Shown one piece after another: positions 1 to 5,713 of a stretch of DNA of 14,658 bases. This stretch comes from Candidatus Latescibacterota bacterium. GTDB taxonomy: Bacteria > Latescibacterota > MVCY01 > DTYK01. Below the pieces are notes generated by a model. That model did no database searches, was not told the origin of the DNA, and was given only the letters and a program-made list of their open reading frames with translations. The position numbers and the translations under genes were made by a program. Where the stretch lies: positions 1 to 14,658 of the forward strand of contig DTYK01000314.1 in the NCBI GenBank assembly GCA_012961925.1, read 5' to 3'. Numbering within the stretch: position 1 is the first letter of the stretch; the number at the start of each line of letters is the position of its first letter.

Positions 1-78
1 ATTCATGGGGCTTTGCGGAGCTAACCCCCTCACAACTGTAAAAGAAAAGTTAAATACAAAAAGGTTGAACTGGAAGAG

Positions 79-420
79 GCCGCACTCTACTGGGAGCTTA
101 GGGGATATATGATTAGGCGCTGGGGCGATAGGGTGAGGTTCGTCCATATTCCTCCTGGCCATAGAATCTTCAGCAGCTTCTATGATCTGAGGGATGTAAA
201 GTGGCAGCGGACCTCTTTGCGTGTCCCCGGCCTCGACTATCTTGAGGGCATTGAGTTAGACGGACGGCTTGTTGCGGTCTTTCATACGTTCCCATACATT
301 CGTAATAAGCCCTATATAGGGAATGCCTTTTTGCTCAATCTTGTGGTCTTTGCCCTGACCCAGCCAGGAAGCGTGGCACATCAGGCAGTGATAGACCGGG
401 ATATTATCTCCGACAGATAG
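79..420 (+). pseudogene. Remnant of DUF4159 domain (C-terminal part)
   Basis: This is a scrap of a DUF4159 protein. The frame is open from the stop at 22-24 to the TAG at 418-420, with an in-frame ATG at 109 that an AGGGG (100-104) could serve. Its product aligns with the DUF4159 domain of the gene at 13248: ELRGYMIRRWG against QMKGYLRKALG, IPPGHRIFSSFYDL against LPESHPLFHSFYQF, LDYLEGIELDGRL against IEYLEGVELRGRL, and LVVFALTQPGSVA against IVTFALSQSGGLA. Matching begins before the ATG, at about 79, so the ATG is internal to the ancestral domain. The N-terminal anchor, the first half of the domain and the C-terminal extension are all missing. The most likely reading is a truncated, non-functional paralogue. 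A short expressed 103-aa protein is possible but less likely. What lies upstream of the window is unknown. Confidence 0.7.
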
Positions 421-466
421 TTCCCATGCAGTTTTATGGAACAGACAACCGGTGTTCCATAATCAT

Positions 467-607
467 TCTACGAGGGACGACAAGGACACTGTCTCTAGTA
501 CCAACATAAGCAATTATTATCTGGTAAGGGCCCTATTCGACATCTGCCACGTTGAAGTCTTATCCTTCATGGAAGGTTATCAGTTAGGGAAGATGCATGG
601 CCAGTAA
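467..607 (+). pseudogene. Remnant of GT4 glycosyltransferase N-terminus
   Basis: This stretch lies between the DUF4159 scrap and the next ORF. In the frame ending at TAA 605-607 it encodes TNISNYYLVRALFDICHVE, then VLSFMEGYQ. The same part of the GT4 gene at 2340 reads TNISNHYMVKALSGICRVE, then LLSRWEGQQ. About 13 of 22 residues in the core are identical, but many third codon positions differ, so this is an old, diverged paralogue and not a fresh duplication. There is no plausible start codon, no MKIL-type first strand and nothing of the rest of a glycosyltransferase. I read it as a decayed gene fragment. I see nothing else in 421-466. Confidence 0.6.
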
Positions 608-767
608 GTCAGACTTCAGGGTAAAAAACCAGCCGCAAGAGGGTGTTTGCTTACAGGCGAGTGACGGTTTTCTTCCGGAGACGCTGGACTCAGCGGGCCG
701 TTTGTTTCTTCTCAAAGACAATAATGGTTTTCCTTCGCTGAAGCCCCTCAGAGGAAGCTTCCAATGA
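597..767 (+). CDS. Small 56-aa hypothetical ORF upstream of the PqqD-GT9 gene
   Basis: The ORF starts at ATG 597, 4 nt after an AGGGAAG (586-592), and ends at TGA 765-767. That stop overlaps the ATG of the next gene (764) as ATGA, which suggests translational coupling. The product begins MASKSDFRVKNQ, contains one Cys (residue 18) and ends LKPLRGSFQ. I do not recognise it. It has no signal peptide, membrane segment or metal motif. Because the next gene starts with a PqqD-like (RiPP recognition) fold, a precursor peptide is one possibility. A fragment of a larger decayed protein is equally possible, because its 5' end sits in a region of gene scraps. Its length is also compatible with chance. 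Confidence 0.35.
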   Translation: MASKSDFRVKNQPQEGVCLQASDGFLPETLDSAGRLFLLKDNNGFPSLKPLRGSFQ

Positions 768-1525
768 CAGGGTACATCAGAAGATGTCCAAGGGTAAAGG
801 TAGTGAAGGTCAGAGGAGAGGCCTTCCTCTTCCTGAACGGCTCCTGTCTCCGAGCAGACCAACTCGTGCTCGATGTCCTGGAGATATGCCATGGACACAA
901 CCGGAGATACGTTTTTCGTAAGTTGGCTAACAGATACAATTCAGGTCAAATACACCAGGCATTACAAGAACTTGAGGCGCAGGGGATTATCCGCAGCACC
1001 AACCTTGTCCGGTTTCTATTGGGGACCTTTCTAGAGATATACAAGATCGCCAGGTACCACCTGTATATGAAGAAGAATCAACTCACCACAAGGCTGGATA
1101 ACCTCATCAAGGCGAGGCCGGTTCTTCTGCGGGCGAAACTATCTCTGGCAATCAACAGGTTATTCAGCCACAGGAGCCGCAAGGATCAGACCAAGGGAGG
1201 GACCCTTGTTGTCTGCGTGGGCGGGATCGGTGATGTGATCATGACCATGCCCGCACTAAGAGCGTTGAGGAGACATCTGGAGGAAGAACCTATAGATGTG
1301 CTGGTGAGGAGGGATTCTCGGGAAATCTTACAACACTGCCCTTACATAGACAGGCTGATAATATATCCGACAATCGGGTCTTCAAGTTTACAGAGGGATA
1401 TCGATTCTTCTATGAACTCTATCAGAGGAGATATAACAGGGTTATCCTCCTTCAGGAATCCTTTGGGGGAAAATACCGCTTTCTCTACGGCAGGCTTCTG
1501 GCCCTTCTCACAGGCGCACCAATAA
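764..1525 (+). CDS. PqqD-like domain fused to N-terminal half of a GT9 (heptosyltransferase) protein; frameshifted
   Basis: The start ATG 764 has GAGGAAG (751-757) 6 nt upstream. Residues ~5-85 resemble a PqqD-like winged helix: VRGEAFLFLNG, then LVLDVLEICHG, then a helical segment ending LQELEAQGIIRS. Residues ~86-145 form a basic, helical linker. From ~146 the sequence TLVVCVGGIGDVIMTMPALR is the first strand and loop of a GT9 ADP-heptose:LPS heptosyltransferase-type enzyme, followed by VLVRRDSREILQHCPYIDRLIIYP. After about residue 203 (near 1370) the frame degenerates into a serine-rich tail and stops at 1525. The GT9 sequence continues in the frame of 1546-2343, so the two ORFs are one gene split by a one-base loss around 1360-1381. 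GT9 enzymes transfer heptose or related sugars onto lipid A core or other glycans at the cytoplasmic membrane face. A fused PqqD-like domain is unusual. Confidence 0.75.
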   Translation: MTGYIRRCPRVKVVKVRGEAFLFLNGSCLRADQLVLDVLEICHGHNRRYVFRKLANRYNSGQIHQALQELEAQGIIRSTNLVRFLLGTFLEIYKIARYHLYMKKNQLTTRLDNLIKARPVLLRAKLSLAINRLFSHRSRKDQTKGGTLVVCVGGIGDVIMTMPALRALRRHLEEEPIDVLVRRDSREILQHCPYIDRLIIYPTIGSSSLQRDIDSSMNSIRGDITGLSSFRNPLGENTAFSTAGFWPFSQAHQ

Positions 1526-1545
1526 GGATCGGCCCTCCAAGCAGG

Positions 1546-2343
1546 ATGGTGAGGAATTGGGCAGGGAGCGATCTGTTAACCTACGGGGTTAGAAGCCACG
1601 GGAAGCACAGGATCCGCTATTGTCTGGAGGCACTCGAGGCCCTGGGAGTTCGGGACTACAACTGTCGTACTGAGATGTGGATAGCGGATGAAGATAAAGC
1701 TGTCGTTGATCGGATACTAAGAGACAATGGGATAGAGGACAGGGGCCTCATAGTAGGGATAAACCCCAACGTCTCAGCTCCCTTAAAGGGCTGGCCGTTG
1801 GAGAGGTTCGCAAGGTTGGCGGATAGAATCGTATCAGACTGTGGGGCTGTGGTTGTCCTCACAGGCGGGAAGGGGGATATTATAAGGACCTTTATAGTCG
1901 CTAGGCTTATGGAGAACCGGTCCCTGAATCTGGCGGGCAGGCTCACATTGGGGCAGCTCGCTGCCTTAATAGACAGATGCGATCTCTTCATCAGTTGTGA
2001 CAGTGGCCCTGCGCATATAGCGATGGCAGTGAATACTCCACTGGTCGTGCTGTTTGGCCCCACCGAGCCGGAGGTGTGGGGGCCGTTAGGGGATGTCCCT
2101 GCCACCGTCATCCGGAAACAGAGTCTATCCTGTGGCCCCTGTTACTCGGGAGGATGTGAAATTGGAACAAGATGTTGTATGGAGTCGATAACAGTGGAAG
2201 AGGTCTTCGAGGCTGCAACAAGATATATCCTCGTGCTTGACAACTGTAAAAATGAGCTATTATGCTGCCCAAGGAGGCAGTGGTTTAGATTTAGCCCTTG
2301 CAAGTCTGCACCTAAGGCGATTGAGTTCAGGAGGGAAGATTGA
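1546..2343 (+). CDS. GT9 glycosyltransferase (heptosyltransferase family), C-terminal part of the frameshifted gene
   Basis: This is the second half of the gene begun at 764. The frame is open well upstream of the ATG at 1546: from ~1381 it encodes FKFTEGYRFFYELYQ, then RVILLQESFGGKYRFLYGR, then GAPIRIGPPSRMV, all GT9-like, so 1546 is an internal Met and not a true start. Family hallmarks follow: PNVSAPLKGWPLERFARLAD, the acceptor/donor motif DSGPAHIAMAVNTPLVVLFG, TEPEVWGPLGD, and the late cysteine cluster SCGPCYSGGCEIGTRCCMESI. The last ~30 residues after AATRYI look atypical and could include another frame error. The stop TGA (2341-2343) overlaps the TTG start of the GT4 gene. If the frameshift is real the enzyme is dead, because donor and acceptor halves are not on one polypeptide. 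If it is a sequence error this is a full-length fusion. Confidence 0.75.
   Translation: MVRNWAGSDLLTYGVRSHGKHRIRYCLEALEALGVRDYNCRTEMWIADEDKAVVDRILRDNGIEDRGLIVGINPNVSAPLKGWPLERFARLADRIVSDCGAVVVLTGGKGDIIRTFIVARLMENRSLNLAGRLTLGQLAALIDRCDLFISCDSGPAHIAMAVNTPLVVLFGPTEPEVWGPLGDVPATVIRKQSLSCGPCYSGGCEIGTRCCMESITVEEVFEAATRYILVLDNCKNELLCCPRRQWFRFSPCKSAPKAIEFRRED
2329..2342 (+). promoter_or_regulatory. RBS and TTG start of the GT4 gene
   Basis: AGGAGGG at 2329-2335 lies 4 nt before TTG 2340-2342, which overlaps the TGA of the preceding gene as TTGA. The codons from this TTG read MKILIASPS, the classic first strand of a GT-B glycosyltransferase. That is why I place the start here and not at TTG 2237 or ATG 2252 in the other frame. 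Confidence 0.6.
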
Positions 2344-3568
2344 AGATCCTCATCGCCTCCCCTTCTCAGCGGATATAAGCACAACCTCCGCCGGCACCAA
2401 TATCAGCAACCATTATATGGTGAAGGCCCTCTCGGGCATCTGCCGGGTCGAGCTCCTCTCCCGCTGGGAAGGGCAACAGGAAGGGGATATACCTGCCGTT
2501 AAGCCGGACTTTGGATCAGAGGCAGCGGCCAGGAGGTGGTTTGCCAACAGGGGCTATGACGGCCTCATCCTGCTGACGCCGGATCAACGGGCCGCTCCCT
2601 TCTTCTCCAGGACGGCGGAATGCCCCATTGTGATAAGGGTCCATGCCATAGACGGGTTCTCAGGATATACGGTGAACAGGGTCTTAGAGTGCTACCACAA
2701 CATGCGCTACTTCGATACCCTCGCCCCCGTCTCCGGCTGGGCAAGGGATAACCTGTTGAGGTTCATCTGCCTGCCGGAACTTATGAAGGTCATCCCAAAC
2801 GGTGTGGACCTCGAACTGTTCCGCCCAAAGCCCAAAGACCAGGCGAAGGAACAGGTCGCCGGTCTGGCCGGCGTACAACTAAGGGAGCTCCTGCCGGTCT
2901 TCTACTCCGCCTTCGACGTCTACTGCTTCCCATCCCTTGTGGGCACCGAGTCCTTTGGTATGAGCGTCCTGCAAGCTATGGCCTGCGGCACACCACCCGT
3001 GGTGACGGATTTCGACGGCCTACCCGAGGTCGTCGGCGAGGCCGGCCTCACGGTCCCCGTGCATCAATATGACCACGAGATCGCAGGACTCGTGATAGAC
3101 GTCTCCGCTGCCGATCTATCCGAGAGGATAAGGTCCCTGATCGACGATCCCGAACAACGCCGGAGGCTTGGGGAGAAGGCAAGGGAGCGGAGCCTCAATT
3201 TCGGCTGGGATGCCGCTGCCAGCATGGTCATCGAGACCTTCAGGGAGCTGATCGAAAGAAAGAGCCAGAACCTCTTCGCCAGGAACACCGGCTCGGTCCA
3301 TTTCATCCGCCGACATGATTGGGCTGCCGATTCGATATCCACCAAGTGTTACCTGAGAAGCACCCAGTTCAGGAAGGAGCACTTTGAGATTACCCCCGAG
3401 GACGGCATAGCCCTCTCCCTTCTGAGAACCCATCCGGTCGTGGCCGTAGAGGCCGCCCTCATGCACGTAACAGGCGACCGCCAGAAGACGGCCGAGATCT
3501 TGAGAAGGACTTTGGCCCTGCTGAGGAACACGCCATCGGTGAGCACCCAACGGTACAAAGGGGAGTAG
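2340..3568 (+). CDS. GT4-family glycosyltransferase with a frameshift near the start and an internal deletion
   Basis: This is a retaining GT-B glycosyltransferase (GT4, 'group 1') expected to transfer a sugar nucleotide onto a glycan at the cytoplasmic side. MKILIASPS is in one frame; from ~2372 the sequence continues as DISTTSAGTNISNHYMVKAL in another frame, so one base appears lost at ~2364-2376. The N-terminal domain then reads normally to VIPNGVDLELFRP (~2790). At ~2861-2885 the text jumps from VAGLAGV straight to QLRELLPVFYSAFDVYCFPS. The segment that normally holds the GRL-x-EKG strand and the donor-binding glycine motif, roughly 70-90 residues, is absent. The C-terminal EX7E-like motif is present as ESFGMSVLQAMACG, with Gln for the second Glu. 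A ~100-residue extension of unknown role follows. It is probably inactive as written. It overlaps the GT9 gene and sits 7 bp before the ABC exporter. Confidence 0.75.
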
Positions 3569-3575
3569 ATGCCAG

Positions 3576-5213
3576 ATGCGCCAGATACTGAGATTTGCAA
3601 AACTGCTCAAGCCTTACCGGAAGTTCATAGCCGAGTCAATCATCTCCGGTATGCTGCTCACGTTGTTAGGGCTGCCCGGCCCATGGCTCACAAAGATCCT
3701 TATCGACAGCGTCTATCCCACAGGCGACTACAGCCTGCTCCACTTCGTTCTCATCCTGATCTTCGCCTTCGGCCTGTTCAGGTCGTTTATGGGAGTGCTG
3801 AGGGGCTATTTTGCCATGAACTTAGGGCTGGGCATGGCCTTAGACATAAGGTTCAGGTTTTACGAGCACCTTCAGCGCCTCTCCTTCGCCTTCCACGCCT
3901 CAAGGGAGGTGGGGGAGCTCCTCTCCCGTCTGAGGGATGCGGACAGGTCCCTGAACAACACCCTGGATCTGATAAACAGACTGGTGAACAGCCTCCTCGC
4001 CCTGATGATCTTCCCGGCCGTGCTTTTCTATATCAACTGGAGGCTGGCCCTGATAGGGCTTGTCGTCCTCCCCGCAGATGTGGTGCTCTACCTTTATGCG
4101 AGCAGGTTGATCAGAAGGTACACCCAGGCGCTTGCTGAGAAGAGGGCGGATGTGTCTGCAAAGAACTATGAGTCGCTCTCAGGCATCCGCACCATCCAGT
4201 CCCTGGCCATAGAGGACAGGATCTACAACAAGCTCAGGAACCTGGTGATAGAGGCCCAGAACCTCAACGTCAGACTCGGCGTGACCAGACAGCTCCTCGG
4301 CTTCTCCACAGGTGCCCTCAGGGCCTTCGGCGTCCTTCTCTACTCCTGGTACGGCTGGCACCAGGTCTTAGGAGGCCAGTTGAGCCTGGGAAGCTTCCTG
4401 GCCTTCACAGCATACGTCGGCTATCTCTACAGCCCTATAAGGCAACTGGTCGATATGACCCAGGAGGTTCAGACCACCCTGGTCCACACAAACCGGTTCT
4501 TCGAGATATACGACCTTGAACCGGAGATAAAGGACAGGCCGGGTGCCATAGAACTGCCCCTTATCAGAGGGCATATAGAGTTCCGGAACGTCTGGTTCAG
4601 CTATGACCGGGCAGAGCCCCTGCTGGAGGACGTGAGCTTCAGGATAGAGCCAGGCACAACCGTGGCGCTTGTGGGCAGGAGCGGTGAAGGCAAGACGACC
4701 ATAACCCACCTGATCCCCAGGTTCTATGACCCCACATCAAGGGCCGTGCTCATAGACGGGTATAACGTGAGGGACGTCACCCTTCGATCGCTGCGCAGAC
4801 AGGTAGGCTACGTACTGCAGGAGCCGTTCCTATTCCACGGGACGGTCTGGGAGAACATAACGTGCGGCAGGACGGATGTGAGCGATGAAGAGGTCCGGGA
4901 GGCGGCAAGGGCAGCCTATGCCCACCAGTTCATCGAGACCCTTCCAGACGGCTACCAGACCCAGATCGGCCAGAGGGGAGAGAAGCTCTCCCAGGGGCAG
5001 AGGCAGAGGATAGTGCTGGCAAGGGTGCTCCTTCTGAACACCCCCATTCTCATACTGGATGAGGCCACCTCGGCGGTGGATGTCGAGGCAGAGATACAGA
5101 TACAGAAGGCGCTTGAGGCAGCAAAGAGCGGGCGCACCACCATAATAATAGCCCACAGGCTGAGCACCATAGCGACGACGAGCTCCTCTTCCCACAGGGC
5201 GTTGACCCCGTAA
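3576..5213 (+). CDS. MsbA-like ABC exporter (TM domain + ATPase), C-terminus truncated
   Basis: This is a homodimeric ABC exporter half-transporter in the inner membrane, of the MsbA/lipid- or peptide-export type, with no N-terminal peptidase domain. Residues ~1-310 hold the six-helix transmembrane domain (for example IISGMLLTLLGLPGPWL and LVNSLLALMIFPAVLFYI). The ATPase domain shows Walker A GRSGEGKTT at 367-375, Q-loop LQEPFLFHG, signature LSQGQ at 471-475, Walker B ILILDEATSAVD with D495/E496, and H-loop H527. Right after AHRLSTI (5170) normal sequence stops. The usual ~40-50 C-terminal residues are replaced by a short out-of-frame tail ending at 5213. The DNA beyond is the tail of an acyl-carrier-like gene in another frame. 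GGGGAG (3560-3565) lies upstream of ATG 3576. The motif set is complete, so residual ATPase activity is possible. It is the natural exporter for whatever this glycosylation cluster makes. Confidence 0.85.
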   Translation: MRQILRFAKLLKPYRKFIAESIISGMLLTLLGLPGPWLTKILIDSVYPTGDYSLLHFVLILIFAFGLFRSFMGVLRGYFAMNLGLGMALDIRFRFYEHLQRLSFAFHASREVGELLSRLRDADRSLNNTLDLINRLVNSLLALMIFPAVLFYINWRLALIGLVVLPADVVLYLYASRLIRRYTQALAEKRADVSAKNYESLSGIRTIQSLAIEDRIYNKLRNLVIEAQNLNVRLGVTRQLLGFSTGALRAFGVLLYSWYGWHQVLGGQLSLGSFLAFTAYVGYLYSPIRQLVDMTQEVQTTLVHTNRFFEIYDLEPEIKDRPGAIELPLIRGHIEFRNVWFSYDRAEPLLEDVSFRIEPGTTVALVGRSGEGKTTITHLIPRFYDPTSRAVLIDGYNVRDVTLRSLRRQVGYVLQEPFLFHGTVWENITCGRTDVSDEEVREAARAAYAHQFIETLPDGYQTQIGQRGEKLSQGQRQRIVLARVLLLNTPILILDEATSAVDVEAEIQIQKALEAAKSGRTTIIIAHRLSTIATTSSSSHRALTP

Positions 5214-5359
5214 TACCCATCGAGATCGCTGCAGCCCTTGAACAGGAGTTCGGGGTGAAGATCGGAGATGAAGAGCTGAGGGAGGAGCTTTTTGAATCAG
5301 CCGGCACTCTGGTCAGGTACCTCAGGGGCAAAATGGAATGCCAGAGGCACGCCGGGTGA
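5171..5359 (+). pseudogene. C-terminal fragment of an acyl/peptidyl-carrier-like protein fused to the ABC gene
   Basis: In a frame different from the exporter, 5171-5356 encodes SDDELLFPQGVDPVIPIE, then IAAALEQEFGVKIGDEELRE, then ELFESAGTLVRYL, ending at TGA 5357-5359. This is the helix II-III-IV part of a phosphopantetheine carrier protein; compare the usual pattern LF-x-x-G-x-DS-x-x-x-x-E-x-x-x-ALE-x-x-F-G-x-x-I. Helix I and a start codon are missing because the upstream DNA belongs to the ABC transporter. The phosphopantetheine serine expected in the DS motif is Pro (GVDPV), so even the surviving part should not be modifiable. I read it as the relic of a separate downstream gene joined to the exporter by a deletion. 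An alternative is an assembly join. Free-standing carrier proteins are common in polysaccharide-modification and natural-product clusters. Confidence 0.6.
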
Positions 5360-5383
5360 CCCCTTGCCCGTATCCACGCCCGA

Positions 5384-5420
5384 AAAAAACCCCTTCCACT
5401 ACAATTGGAAGGGATTTTTT
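5384..5420 (+). terminator. Rho-independent terminator after the exporter/carrier fragment
   Basis: The left arm AAAAAACCCCTTCCA (5384-5398) pairs with TGGAAGGGATTTTTT (5406-5420) across a 7-nt loop, with a single C/A mismatch. The right arm ends in six T. The A-rich start would also let it act on the minus strand. It ends the left block, 25 bp after the TGA at 5359. Confidence 0.85.
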
Positions 5421-5713
5421 GTGCCTGCAAATAGATATTAAATGTTCCTCAACCGATCCTGGGTCATTACGTTAAAGACTTCCATAAGGGTTTGTGGGCA
5501 ACGTAGTCAGCCGGCATCTTTTCCTTCTTGACATTTATGGTGGGATTTAAGATATTAAACAGAGGGGCGACACTTATATCCTCTCCAGGTAAACAAGATA
5601 TGGCTTCTGTTTTGGGCTTAAGCTCGTCCGTGCTGGCTATTCTCCAGGCGATGTGACACCGGCAGCGAGGTTTAATTACCGGCCAAAGCTAAAAAAGATA
5701 ATGAGGGATTGAA
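5421..5713. other. Intergenic region before the dikinase gene
   Basis: There is no + strand gene here. It holds the promoter at 5528-5556 and an inferred leader of about 150 nt. On the minus strand 5467-5688 is a stop-free stretch of 73 codons. Its end reads KKEKMPADYVAHKPLWKSLT before a stop, which looks protein-like, but there is no good start and I recognise no family. It may be a gene scrap or chance. Confidence 0.4.
5528..5556 (+). promoter_or_regulatory. Sigma70-type promoter for the dikinase unit
   Basis: A perfect -35 TTGACA (5528-5533), a 17-bp spacer and a -10 GATATT (5551-5556, 4/6 matches) point to the + strand. The predicted start is near 5563, giving a leader of about 150 nt before TTG 5714. 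The promoter at 8812-8840 has the same -10 hexamer and the same spacer length. Confidence 0.55.

Noticed and set aside
584..898. Minus-strand 104-codon frame opposite the small ORF and the PqqD-like domain.
   Set aside because: The opposite strand encodes recognisable PqqD-like sequence with a ribosome site; the minus frame shows no family motifs.
32..2251. The same 12-mer (ACAACTGTAAAA) at 32-43 and 2240-2251, considered as a recombination site.
   Set aside because: Several exact 12-mer pairs are expected by chance in a window this size, and neither copy sits exactly at a clear junction.
3569..4138. 189-codon + strand frame starting at ATG 3569.
   Set aside because: It is a shadow of the ABC exporter: Pro/Arg/His-rich with no domain, while the frame from 3576 carries the transmembrane domain.
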